A DNA stretch of 64,000 nucleotides, taken from contig JAFXSG010000005.1 in NCBI GenBank assembly GCA_017525875.1, positions 62,001 to 126,000 of the forward strand. The letters are read 5' to 3'. The notes under the pieces were generated by a model. It made no database searches, was not told where the DNA came from, and saw only the letters and a program-made list of their open reading frames with translations. A program made the position numbers and the translations under genes. The stretch comes from Clostridia bacterium. Lineage in GTDB: Bacteria; Bacillota; Clostridia; Christensenellales; CAG-138. This document shows, one piece after another, positions 35,413-43,611 of this stretch (the first letter of the stretch is position 1; the number at the start of each line of letters is the position of its first letter).

Positions 35413-35880
35413 ATGAAGACAATGAAGACCACGGATGAGCTGACGAAGATCCTGAAAAAGATAAAGCCGGACGACATCCCCGCCATGCTGGAGAAGTACG
35501 AAAGTATGTTCTTTTACGGCGAAAATCCGTTTGCGGACTACATGCGCGGGCTGCTTGCGGAGAAGAACATCCGCCGGCAGGACGTTTTTCTTGCCGCCGA
35601 TATCCCGGAGGGCTACGGCTACAAGCTTTTGACTTGTGAAAAGCGCACGCGCCGCAGGGACGTGATGCTGCGTATCTTCTTCGCCGCAGGCCTCACGACC
35701 GAGGAGATGCAGCGCGGGCTGAAGCTGCTGGGGCTTTCGCCCCTCTATCCACGCATCCCGAGGGACGCCGTGCTGATGGTCGCCGCATACAACGAGATGC
35801 ACGATATCGAAAAGGTGAACGCGCTGCTCATCGGGAACGGTTTTGCGCCGCTCGAGAGCTGCGGTGCGGACAAAAGCTGA
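35413..35880 (+). CDS. XRE-like helix-turn-helix protein
   Basis: A 155-residue soluble protein. An N-terminal helical part (TTDELTKILKKIKPDDIPAM) precedes a lambda-repressor-like segment (NIRRQDVFLAADIPEGYGYK LLTCEKRTRRRDVML, split), and a C-terminal region (PRDAVLMVAAYNEMHDIEKV) typical of a Clostridial family often encoded near Ser/Thr kinases. No such kinase lies next to it here. The start follows GAGG by 8 bases; ATG three codons later is possible. Function unknown beyond probable DNA binding. Confidence 0.65.
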   Translation: MKTMKTTDELTKILKKIKPDDIPAMLEKYESMFFYGENPFADYMRGLLAEKNIRRQDVFLAADIPEGYGYKLLTCEKRTRRRDVMLRIFFAAGLTTEEMQRGLKLLGLSPLYPRIPRDAVLMVAAYNEMHDIEKVNALLIGNGFAPLESCGADKS

Positions 35881-36005
35881 AATTCCCACCGCCGCAGGGG
35901 GAACGCATTATATCCCGTTCTGTTATAATCAGAGGTATGATATGTTTCGCTTATCCCTCGCTCATCCATTTTTTACGTTTTACCGCATTTAAGCTGCAGG
36001 AATAA

Positions 36006-36060
36006 AGGGCGGAACGGCGTATCTCCTTATGCGGATGCGCCGAAGCACCGCCCTTTTTTT
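36006..36060 (+). terminator. terminator with the dispersed CTCCTTATGCGGATGCGCC motif in its loop
   Basis: GGGCGG/CCGCCC closing stem followed by TTTTTTT, with an inner stem GGCGTATC-like / GCGGATGCGCC. The loop motif recurs at several other intergenic sites in this window. Confidence 0.75.
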
Positions 36061-36080
36061 GCGGCGTCTTCGCAAGCTCC

Positions 36081-36109
36081 TTGCATTAACTTAAAAACTG
36101 TGTCATAAT
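36081..36109 (+). promoter_or_regulatory. promoter of the 5'-nucleotidase-like gene
   Basis: TTGCAT, 17 bases, CATAAT, about 34 bases before the TTG start. Confidence 0.55.
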
Positions 36110-36142
36110 GTTCCCGTAAACTCAAATCAGGGGGAAACCGCT

Positions 36143-37609
36143 TTGAAGACGCTGAAAAAACTGACCCTGCTGCATTCCAACGACATGCACGGTGATTTCT
36201 TTGCCGAGGAAGTCGATCAAAACCTGATCGGCGGCGTTTCGCTGCTCTCTGGCTACCTCAACAAGGTGCGCGCGGAGGAGCCGAACACGATCTACTGCGT
36301 CGCCGGCGATATGTTCCGCGGCTCCGTGATCGACTCCGAATTCCTCGGCATCTCCACGATCGAGATCATGAACATGCTGTCGCCGGACGTGGTGTGCATT
36401 GGCAACCACGAAACGGACTACGGCCTTGCGCACCTGCTCTTCCTCGAAAAATGCGCCCGTTTCCCGATCGTAAACGCGAACATGCACATCAAAACGAACA
36501 ACGCGCGCCTGTTCCGCCCGTTCATCGTGCTGCACATTGGCGGTATGAAGATCCTGTTCATCGGCGTTCTGACCGAGGAGGTGCTTGCGCAGACCCGCAA
36601 CGACGGACTCGTTGGCACGATCGTCAACGTTGAAGAGGCCGCGCGCGAGGTCACGAAGATCTGCAACGCCTATCATGCGATCGATATCGATTTCACCGTG
36701 CTTTTGACCCACATCGGCTTTGAGGAGGACAAAAAGCTTGCCGCGATGCTCGATCCTTCGCTCGGCGTTGACGTGATCATCGGCGGGCATTCCCACACGG
36801 TCATCGACGAGCCCGCGAAGGTGAACGGCATACTGATCGTCCAGGCCGGCACGGGCACGGACCAGATAGGCCGGTTCGACATCATGATCGACACCGAAGC
36901 GAACTGCCTGGACAGCTACGAATGGCAGTGCATTCCGATCAGCTCCGACACCTGCCCGCGCGACGTTAAGCTCGAGGAGCTGCTCGCCCGCTATAAGAGC
37001 AGTACGGACTCCAAGTACGGCCGCGTCGTGACCCGCTTCAACCGCTGCCTCACCCACCCCACGCGCTATGCGGAGACAGAGCTCGGCGACGTGTTTGCGG
37101 ACGCATTCAGCGAGAGCCTCGGCGTGGATCTGTTCCTGCTCGGCTCCGGCAGCATCCGCAGCAAGGAGATGGGGCCGATCGTGCTCTATCAGGACATGAT
37201 GGAAGCCTTCCCCTACGACGATGAGGCGTACCTCGTGATGGTGCAGGGCAAACAGCTCAGGCACATGGTGGCTCACGTGCTCCGCGACGAGGCGTTTGCC
37301 GAAGGCGCGCACACGGAGTTCTACCAGTTCTCGAACGGTACGCGCATCATCTACGCCCGCGAGCGGCACGAGTTTTTGCAGTTCAATATCTGCGGCAAGC
37401 CCCTTGAAGACGACCGCCTTTACTCCGTCGGCCTGCAGGCGTACCATTTCCACAACATGGAGGACAGCTTCGGCCTCACGATCGAAGAGCTTTCCCGCAA
37501 CCGCAAGCCCCGCGTGATCGCGACCTCCTGCTGCGAGATACTGGATGAGTATTTGTCGTCGCACCAGCACCTCGACTGCAAGGTCGGCGACAGGCTGATA
37601 GTGCTGTAA
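36143..37609 (+). CDS. cytosolic 5'-nucleotidase-like metallophosphoesterase
   Basis: UshA/5'-nucleotidase-type enzyme: N-terminal calcineurin-like domain with metal motifs LLHSNDMHGDF, VAGDMFRGS, GNHETDYG, THIGFEED and GGHSHT, then the C-terminal substrate-binding domain (GSGSIRSKEMGPI, PYDDEAYLVMVQGKQL). Homologues are usually secreted, but no signal peptide is present and the TTG start, 9 bases behind GGGGGA, begins just before MKTLKKLTLLHSND, so it should act in the cytosol on nucleotides or related phosphoesters. 488 residues. Single gene unit with a terminator behind it. Confidence 0.9.
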   Translation: MKTLKKLTLLHSNDMHGDFFAEEVDQNLIGGVSLLSGYLNKVRAEEPNTIYCVAGDMFRGSVIDSEFLGISTIEIMNMLSPDVVCIGNHETDYGLAHLLFLEKCARFPIVNANMHIKTNNARLFRPFIVLHIGGMKILFIGVLTEEVLAQTRNDGLVGTIVNVEEAAREVTKICNAYHAIDIDFTVLLTHIGFEEDKKLAAMLDPSLGVDVIIGGHSHTVIDEPAKVNGILIVQAGTGTDQIGRFDIMIDTEANCLDSYEWQCIPISSDTCPRDVKLEELLARYKSSTDSKYGRVVTRFNRCLTHPTRYAETELGDVFADAFSESLGVDLFLLGSGSIRSKEMGPIVLYQDMMEAFPYDDEAYLVMVQGKQLRHMVAHVLRDEAFAEGAHTEFYQFSNGTRIIYARERHEFLQFNICGKPLEDDRLYSVGLQAYHFHNMEDSFGLTIEELSRNRKPRVIATSCCEILDEYLSSHQHLDCKVGDRLIVL

Positions 37610-37648
37610 ACGGTATTGAAGGCCGAAAGCTGAAAAATTAATGATTAA

Positions 37649-37820
37649 TAATTAAGGGAAGGACTCCCGCGGGAGTCCTTTTGATATATGTGCGGCAGGG
37701 GGCCTGCCGCGGCGCGGTCCTCGCGGTCTGCGATCGTCATGCCGATCCGGCCAAGTCGACCTGCCGGCTTTCGGCCTGCTGCGTTTGCAAAGGGAACCCC
37801 GCCCTGATCCGGTCTTCGGC
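37649..37820. repeat. 172-bp direct repeat, copy 1 (left of hsp20)
   Basis: Nearly identical (about 85-90% by eye) to 38629-38801 in the same orientation. It begins ATAATTAAGG, contains the perfect palindrome GGACTCCCGCGGGAGTCC followed by TTTT (a terminator for the gene upstream), and ends near GGTCTTCGGC. Confidence 0.8.
37661..37684 (+). terminator. terminator of the 5'-nucleotidase-like gene
   Basis: The 18-base perfect palindrome GGACTCCCGCGGGAGTCC, then TTTTG. It lies inside direct repeat copy 1. Confidence 0.7.
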
Positions 37821-37879
37821 CGTGATCAGGCAGCAAAAAACGCGATGTCATAAAAAGTTCACAATATGTACACAGCAAA

Positions 37880-37906
37880 TTAGCACTCTCCCCTTGACAG
37901 TGCTAA
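37880..37906 (+). promoter_or_regulatory. CIRCE operator (HrcA binding site)
   Basis: TTAGCACTC, 9 bases, CAGTGCTAA: the CIRCE inverted repeat with one mismatch from GAGTGCTAA. The right arm covers the -35, so HrcA would block RNA polymerase until heat shock. Confidence 0.88.
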
Positions 37907-37922
37907 TCCGCTGCGTTATAAT
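37894..37922 (+). promoter_or_regulatory. heat-shock promoter of hsp20
   Basis: Consensus TTGACA, 17 bases, TATAAT, overlapped by the CIRCE element. The leader to hsp20 is about 95 bases. Confidence 0.88.
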
Positions 37923-38022
37923 GTGCACAGAACAAAGGAACAGAGAAGACCCGAAAGGATCCGAACCCTCCGTCCCGATGCTCTTAACAGTAGGTACAAT
38001 AAAGTAAAGGAGGTTATGACCT

Positions 38023-38472
38023 ATGTTAAGAAACGGTTTATTCGGTGAGGGATTGTTTGATGATTGGATGCGTTTTCCGACGTTCCACGATCTGGATGAC
38101 GTAGAAAAGAAGCTCTACGGCAGGCATGCAGCGCATGTGATGAAGACGGACGTTCATGAAAACGACGACGGCTACGAATTGGAGATCGATCTGCCCGGCT
38201 TCAAAAAGGACGAGCTGAGCCTGCGGCTTGAAAACGGTTGTCTGACCGTATCGGCCGCCAAGGGGCTGGACAAAGACGAGAGGACAGAGAAGGGCAAGAT
38301 CATCCGTCAGGAGCGCTACGCGGGCGCGATGGAACGCAGCTTCTACGTCGGCGAGGCAATCACCGAGGAAGATGTTAAAGCAAAGTTCGAAGACGGCGTG
38401 CTGCATCTGTGCATCCCGAAGAAAGATGTGCAGAAACTGCCCGAACGCAAGACCATTATGATCGAAGGATGA
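38023..38472 (+). CDS. hsp20: Hsp20/alpha-crystallin family small heat-shock protein
   Basis: Holdase that binds unfolding proteins. The alpha-crystallin domain spans about residues 40-135: VMKTDVHENDDGYELEIDLP GFKKDELSLRLENGCLTV (split), and KFEDGVLHLCIPKKD, with the ERKTIMIEG ending; the GVLxLxIPK core is conserved. 149 residues. ATG follows AGGAGG. It stands between two 172-bp direct repeats and is under CIRCE control, which in most Clostridia covers groE and dnaK and only some hsp20 genes. Confidence 0.94.
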   Translation: MLRNGLFGEGLFDDWMRFPTFHDLDDVEKKLYGRHAAHVMKTDVHENDDGYELEIDLPGFKKDELSLRLENGCLTVSAAKGLDKDERTEKGKIIRQERYAGAMERSFYVGEAITEEDVKAKFEDGVLHLCIPKKDVQKLPERKTIMIEG

Positions 38473-38507
38473 TCGGTCAGGCAAACAGTAAAGCCAAACA
38501 CACAGCC

Positions 38508-38548
38508 TGCCGCATGCAGATGATATCCGCATGCGGCAGTTTTTTTAT
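38508..38548 (+). terminator. terminator after hsp20
   Basis: CTGCCGCATGC and GCATGCGGCAG form an 11-bp perfect stem followed by TTTTTTTA. Confidence 0.9.
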
Positions 38549-38628
38549 GTCCGCAGTCAAAATGCGTGTACTCTCACCGTGTGATGTAAAAACAGCACCG
38601 AAGCATGGAAAATTATAATTATACTTTA

Positions 38629-38801
38629 TAATTAAGGAAATGACTCCCGCGGGAGTCCTTTTGACCATATGTTCGGCAGGGCGCCTGCCGCGGCGCGGTC
38701 CTCGCGCTCTGCGATCGTCTTGTCGATCCGGCCAAGTCAGCCTGCCGGCTTTCGGCCCGCTGCGTTTGCAAAGGGAAACCCGCCTTAATTCAGTCTTCAG
38801 C
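38629..38801. repeat. 172-bp direct repeat, copy 2 (right of hsp20)
   Basis: Second copy of the repeat at 37649. It holds GACTCCCGCGGGAGTC with TTTT, and its right end runs into the last codons of the GTPase-NYN gene, so that gene's stop lies within the repeat. The rest of 38473-38789 has the hsp20 terminator and no gene. Confidence 0.8.
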
Positions 38802-41405
38802 ATCCTCCCCGCCGTCCGGCAGTTCGATTTTAACCGCGGCGGCGCTCTTTTTGAGGGCGTTCATGATCTCGGCGAGCTTTTCGTTCACGCCTTCGACCTC
38901 CGCTTCAAGCTCCTTCGCGGTCACGCGAAGCGCCCCGGTCCGCACGCTCGCAAGCTGGATCATCCCGTCCGACGAGGCGACGCGCACAGCGTAGTTTTTT
39001 CCGACCTCGGCGATAAAACGCTCGATCAGCATATCGGCGGTCTCGTTCTCGCGGGTGTAGGCGACGCGCACGCCGTGGTAATTGAACCGCTCGCCGGCGT
39101 TGCCCTTGACGCGGTAGCCGTCGAACACCAGCACGACCTCGTTCTTTTTGTAACCGCAGTAGTTGGCGAGGATATCCATCAGCCTTTTGCGGGCGGCGGC
39201 AATATCGCTCTTTGCAAGCTCGCGCAGACCGTCCCACGCGAAGATGATATTGTAGCCGTCCACGATCAGGTAGTCCTTCTTAGGCGGCTGCGGCGGGAGC
39301 GGGCGCTCCGGCTCCGGGTCTTGCGGTTTCGGCGGGCGGCGCAGCTCGGTCGGTTTTTCCGGGCCGAACTCGCGCTCCATTATGCGCCGGAGCTCCTTTT
39401 CGTCCACGTCCAGATTGCGGCGGACGAGCTTTGGCTCCGCAGTCCCGGCGCGCGGCGTGCGGGAGAGGCCCGTGTCGATATGCATATAGTTCTCCACCCT
39501 GTCCCAGCGGACGGCAAAACCTGCGCCGTGGGCGCAGAAGACCGAATCGGGTGTGTTTTCCAAATCGCGCTCCGGGTCGTAGCCCGTTTCCGCGATGACT
39601 TCCTCCGCGTTTTCGCAGCGGCCGTAGTGGGAGACCTCCGATGAGAACCTGCCCTTGCCGGCGGTGTACGCGGCGAGCTCCCGCGCATAGCCGCGCAGGC
39701 GGGCGACGGGCGCAAAGCCGGTGATGACCGCCGTTCCGTCCCCGCCGTCCTCCTCCATGGAGAAGCTGCCGCCCATCATGCGGATATCGCCTATCGCACG
39801 GCCGAGCTGTTCCCTGGGCAGCTCGATGCGGAAGGAATAGAAGGGTTCCAATAGTATGCTCTCCGCCTTCATCAGCCCCTGGCGGATCGCGCGGTAGGTC
39901 GCCTGGCGGAAATCCCCGCCCTCGGTGTGGGCAAGGTGCGCGCGCCCCGCGACGAGGCTTATGCGGATATCGGTAACGGGCGAGCCCGTCAGCACGCCGA
40001 GATGCGTTTTTTCGGCTATATGAGTTAAAATCAGCCGCTGCCAGTTGACGTCGAGGTCGTTTTGGCTCACGAGCGAGCGCATCTCGATGCCGCTGCCCGG
40101 TTCGAGCGGCTCGAGCAGCAGGTGTACCTCCGCATAGTGGCGCAGCGGCTCGTAGTGACCTATGCCCTCCACCGGCCCCGCGATAGTTTCCTTATACAGC
40201 ACGCGGCCCTGATCGATCCCGGCGTCGAGGTCGAAGCGTTCCTTGATGAGGCTTTTCAGGATCTCGATCTGCACCTCGCCCATCAGCCGCGCGCGGATCT
40301 CTCCCAAACGGCCGTCCCACTCGATCTGCAGCGTCGGGTCCTCCTCCGAAAGCGTTAAAAGCCTGCGGAACGCGGCCTGCGTGTCCGTGCCTGCGGGCAG
40401 CGTGATGCGGTATTGGAGCACGGGCGAGAGCATTGCCGCGAAGGTCTTTTTCTCCGCCTCAAGGCCCAGCCCTTCGCCCGGGTAGGTCGAGCTGAGACCC
40501 GTCACGGCAACGACCTCGCCCGCTTCCGCCTCGTTGAGCTGCGTGTATTTTTCCCCGAGATACAGGCGGATCTGGGCTATCTTCTCGGTCCTTTCCTCGC
40601 CCTCGAGGGTCTTTAGAGCGATCGGCATGCGTGCGGTCAGCTTCCCGCCCGTCACGCGGAGATGCGTGAGCCTTGCGCCCTGCGCGTCCCGCGAGATCTT
40701 GTAGACCCTTGCGCCGAACTCCTGCGGGAATGAGGGCGCGGCGGTGAACCTTTCAAGCCCCTCGATGAACCCCGGAACGCCGGTCAGGCGCAGAGCGGAA
40801 CCGAAAAAGCACGGGAAGAGCCTTTCATCGCGGATGGCATCCGAAAGCGCCGCGTCCGTGAGTTTGCCGTTTGAAAACAGTTCAAAAAGAGCGTCGCACG
40901 TCAGGGCGGCGTTCTCGTTCCTCTCCCCGTCCGGCACGGAAAAATCCACGCAGGCGGGCGAAAGCTCGCGGGAGAGTTCCGAAAGCAGGTCCGCCCTCGA
41001 ACGCTCCGCGATATCCATTTTGTTGATGAAGATGAAGGTGGGGATATGCAGCCTGCGCAGCAGCCGCCAAAGCGTCAGCGTGTGCGCCTGCACGCCGTCC
41101 GTCCCGCTTGAAAGGAGCACGGCATAGTCGAGGATGCGCAGCGTGCGCTCCGCCTCCGCCGAAAAATCGACGTGCCCGGGCGTGTCGATGAGCACGGCGT
41201 TCAGTTTTTCCGTTGAGATATCCGCCTGTTTTGAAAAGATCGTGATACCGCGCCTGCGTTCGAGCGCGTGCGTGTCGAGATGGGCGTCGCCGTGATCGAC
41301 GCGCCCGCGGCTCCTGACGCGCCCCGTGAGGTACAAAAGCCCCTCGCAGAGCGTAGTTTTGCCTGCGTCCACGTGCGCGAGTATGCCGATCGCGGTCCTC
41401 GTCAT
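38790..41405 (-). CDS. EF-G/TetM-like GTPase fused to a YacP/Rae1-like NYN nuclease
   Basis: An 871-residue two-part protein. Residues 1-640 form a ribosomal-protection-type translational GTPase: G1 HVDAGKTT (11-18), G3 DTPGH (74-78), G4 NKMD (128-131), then EF-G-like domains ending with a domain V region (YSFRIELPREQLGRAIGDIR). After a proline-rich linker (about 675-708) comes a YacP/Rae1-type NYN domain (709-855) with the four acidic motifs VDGYNIIF (Asp716), LVFDGY (Asp762), ENETAD (Asp791) and ASSDGMIQ (Asp813). Rae1 in Bacillus cuts mRNA in the ribosomal A site, so the fusion suggests ribosome-targeted mRNA cleavage. The ATG overlaps the upstream stop (TAATG). Tetracycline resistance should not be assumed. 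Confidence 0.85.
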   Translation of the reverse strand: MTRTAIGILAHVDAGKTTLCEGLLYLTGRVRSRGRVDHGDAHLDTHALERRRGITIFSKQADISTEKLNAVLIDTPGHVDFSAEAERTLRILDYAVLLSSGTDGVQAHTLTLWRLLRRLHIPTFIFINKMDIAERSRADLLSELSRELSPACVDFSVPDGERNENAALTCDALFELFSNGKLTDAALSDAIRDERLFPCFFGSALRLTGVPGFIEGLERFTAAPSFPQEFGARVYKISRDAQGARLTHLRVTGGKLTARMPIALKTLEGEERTEKIAQIRLYLGEKYTQLNEAEAGEVVAVTGLSSTYPGEGLGLEAEKKTFAAMLSPVLQYRITLPAGTDTQAAFRRLLTLSEEDPTLQIEWDGRLGEIRARLMGEVQIEILKSLIKERFDLDAGIDQGRVLYKETIAGPVEGIGHYEPLRHYAEVHLLLEPLEPGSGIEMRSLVSQNDLDVNWQRLILTHIAEKTHLGVLTGSPVTDIRISLVAGRAHLAHTEGGDFRQATYRAIRQGLMKAESILLEPFYSFRIELPREQLGRAIGDIRMMGGSFSMEEDGGDGTAVITGFAPVARLRGYARELAAYTAGKGRFSSEVSHYGRCENAEEVIAETGYDPERDLENTPDSVFCAHGAGFAVRWDRVENYMHIDTGLSRTPRAGTAEPKLVRRNLDVDEKELRRIMEREFGPEKPTELRRPPKPQDPEPERPLPPQPPKKDYLIVDGYNIIFAWDGLRELAKSDIAAARKRLMDILANYCGYKKNEVVLVFDGYRVKGNAGERFNYHGVRVAYTRENETADMLIERFIAEVGKNYAVRVASSDGMIQLASVRTGALRVTAKELEAEVEGVNEKLAEIMNALKKSAAAVKIELPDGGEDAED

Positions 41406-42094
41406 TATTTTTTGAAGCTCAGGATGATCCCGAGCGCGATGGACAGAGCCGCCGCCATTATGACCTGATACTCCGCCGGGAGCAGGAAGGTGAGCGTGTG
41501 CGCCGGGATCCAGAAGAACGGGATGGTCTTCAAAACCGTGAACGAGATGAAGCCGTAGAAGTCGATGCCCGTCACCACGCCGCGAAGGCCGGGCTTTTTC
41601 GCGCCCGCCGCGCGCAGCTCGAGATATTTATCGGTGCATTTGTGGAACGCCATGAACACCGGCCCGAAGGTGAGGTTCATGAGCGCGGCGGTATAGAACG
41701 CGCGAAGGAGCTCGCGCCAGAAGCCCTCCTCCGGCGCCGGAAGGAGCTTTTTCTCCAGCATGCCGAGAACTCCCTGCGTGTAGAGCTTCATCATGAACGT
41801 GATCGCGACGCCGATAAGCCCCCATATAACGATGCGGGCGACGACGTACACGGGCAGTGCCCACGCTTTTTTCTTAATGCGCAGCGCGAGCACCTCTCCG
41901 ACGGTCGCGAGCAGAGCGAACTTGATAAAGCCCATGATATACGGATGACTCGAGCTCAGGCTTTTGAACACTTCGCGGCTCGCGGGGACGATCAGCACGA
42001 GCGCGAACGCCGCGAGGATGAGGAAACAGGCCGCTGCGACGGCGGCCTGCGCTCCCTTTGAGGGGGTGACGGGTTTTTGTTTGTTTGCTTTCAT
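41405..42094 (-). CDS. membrane protein of unknown function
   Basis: A 229-residue protein with about five or six membrane helices (AAVAAACFLILAAFALVLIV, then IMGFIKFALLATVGEVLAL, PVYVVARIVIWGLIGVAI, and a C-terminal pair ending AAALSIALGIILSFKK). The ending FFWIPAHTLTFLLPAEYQV resembles bacterial proteins loosely grouped with Mpv17/PMP22, a weak clue. It lies 8 bases after the acyltransferase-like gene and overlaps the GTPase-NYN start by one base, so all three are made together. Confidence 0.55.
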   Translation of the reverse strand: MKANKQKPVTPSKGAQAAVAAACFLILAAFALVLIVPASREVFKSLSSSHPYIMGFIKFALLATVGEVLALRIKKKAWALPVYVVARIVIWGLIGVAITFMMKLYTQGVLGMLEKKLLPAPEEGFWRELLRAFYTAALMNLTFGPVFMAFHKCTDKYLELRAAGAKKPGLRGVVTGIDFYGFISFTVLKTIPFFWIPAHTLTFLLPAEYQVIMAAALSIALGIILSFKK

Positions 42095-42102
42095 GTATTA
42101 CC

Positions 42103-43605
42103 TCACTCCACGTCATGGATGACTGTCTCCGGCGGGGTGTCGAGCCTGTGCGGGTCGGCCATGCAGCGCTTGAAATACTTGAAAGCGGAGGCGAAATAGA
42201 AGCCGTCGCAGATGCGTTCGTCGGTATTGACGGTGAAGTCGATATAGCGTTTTTTCTTGACGCTGCCGTCGGGCTGGACCTCGTTCTCCATGCGCTTCAT
42301 GCCGAAGGCGAGGAACACGGGGATGTTGCCGAAGTTATACAGGTGGTGGAACACGGGCGGGATGCCGAGCGAGCCCATGCTGGTTACGAACATGGAGCCG
42401 TGGAACGGGCTGAGCTTCGTGAGGAAGCGCGGCAGGTGGCCGAAGTAGTCGATCGTCTTGAGCAGCCACACCGTGAACTTCATGAACACGCCCGGGATGA
42501 GGTCAAGCAGGCCCGCGATCCTGTCGAACGAGCTGTCGAGCTCCTGCGTCGATTTGACCGCCTCCACCTCTTTGTTGAATTTTTCGTAGACCGTGTAGGC
42601 GGTGTCGTTCGGGTCGAGATACACGGTGATGATCGTTTCGGAGCCGTCGAGCGTCATATCCTTTTTGATGGTCATGGAGACCTCGATGGAGTCGTCGCGG
42701 CTGTAGGTCTTCTGCCCGCTGATGAAGCGGTTGACGGCGGGGCGCTGGGAGACGGTGCGCGCGTAGGCCGCGAGCATGAGGTGCGTGATGCCGAAATGGG
42801 CTAATCCTTCCTCGCGTTTTTCGCGGATGTACGCGTCGGCGTTCGAGCACTCGAAGCAGTCGCGGAACAGGTTGCTCGAGGGCACGCGTTCGGGCATGAT
42901 ATAGACCGCCACGCCGTTCATCGGGTCGAGCGAGCGGATCCTGCGGCCGTCGTTGCGGTCACCGCACTGGGGCAGCGGGCGGTCGCTCTCGCGCTTCTTT
43001 ACGCCGATGAGCACGCAGAGCACGGCGAGGATCGCGAGCAGTACGGAGCCCTCCTCAAGCGCTGTGATGAGCGATGGCGCGGTAAAAAGCGCCTTGTTCA
43101 CGGCGAGATGCAGGCCGAGCGCGATGACGAAAAGCACGAGCGCGGCGATGCGGCGCGGAACGGGCTTCGCCTTGCTGCGGCCGCCGGTGCTGACCGTCAT
43201 GCGGTAGACGATCATCAAGGCGAGAAGCAGGACGATATCCGCGGCAAGAAGCCAGCCGTTTTTCGGCGCGAAAGCTCCTGCTGCGAAGAACACGCAGGCG
43301 CGGACTATCAGGAACACGCAGAAAAGTCCCTCGGGTTTTGCCGTCTTAAAGAGGCGCTCCTTCCCGTGAACGATGAGCTCGAGAGCAAACCAAAGGCAGG
43401 CGAGGCCCGACAGGATCATCGCGATCACCGCGTACAAGGCCGAGCCGATGCGCTCCGCTCCCGTATCCGGAACGCTGATGTGGACGATCCTTGCCGCAAA
43501 GGAAAGCACGGCGAACAGCACCGCGAGCCATGTGAGCGGGTTCCGCCTTGAAATGCCGTACGCCGAATAGACCGGCGCGGGTCTTGTTTCATGATTTTCT
43601 TCCAT
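42103..43605 (-). CDS. membrane-bound E2/CAT-like acyltransferase with altered active site
   Basis: A 500-residue protein. About six membrane helices fill residues 24-205; the remainder (215-500) is a soluble domain of the 2-oxoacid dehydrogenase E2/chloramphenicol acetyltransferase fold (DGRRIRSLDPMNGVAVYIMP, LMLAAYARTVSQRPAVNRFI, SMGSLGIPPVFHHLYNFGNI, near the C-terminus VNTDERICDGFYFASAFKYF). The family catalytic motif HxxxDG reads ERICDG here: the histidine is Glu463. There is no lipoyl domain. A perfect promoter ends 6 bases before the ATG, implying a leaderless mRNA. It could be a catalytically dead, binding or scaffolding relative, or use a different residue. Confidence 0.68.
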   Translation of the reverse strand: MEENHETRPAPVYSAYGISRRNPLTWLAVLFAVLSFAARIVHISVPDTGAERIGSALYAVIAMILSGLACLWFALELIVHGKERLFKTAKPEGLFCVFLIVRACVFFAAGAFAPKNGWLLAADIVLLLALMIVYRMTVSTGGRSKAKPVPRRIAALVLFVIALGLHLAVNKALFTAPSLITALEEGSVLLAILAVLCVLIGVKKRESDRPLPQCGDRNDGRRIRSLDPMNGVAVYIMPERVPSSNLFRDCFECSNADAYIREKREEGLAHFGITHLMLAAYARTVSQRPAVNRFISGQKTYSRDDSIEVSMTIKKDMTLDGSETIITVYLDPNDTAYTVYEKFNKEVEAVKSTQELDSSFDRIAGLLDLIPGVFMKFTVWLLKTIDYFGHLPRFLTKLSPFHGSMFVTSMGSLGIPPVFHHLYNFGNIPVFLAFGMKRMENEVQPDGSVKKKRYIDFTVNTDERICDGFYFASAFKYFKRCMADPHRLDTPPETVIHDVE

Positions 43606-43611
43606 ATCGAT

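Noticed and set aside
38790-41405. Tetracycline resistance gene tet(M/W/O)
   Set aside because: The GTPase part is diverged and carries a nuclease-like fusion in a chromosomal operon with no mobile context, so a resistance call would overreach.
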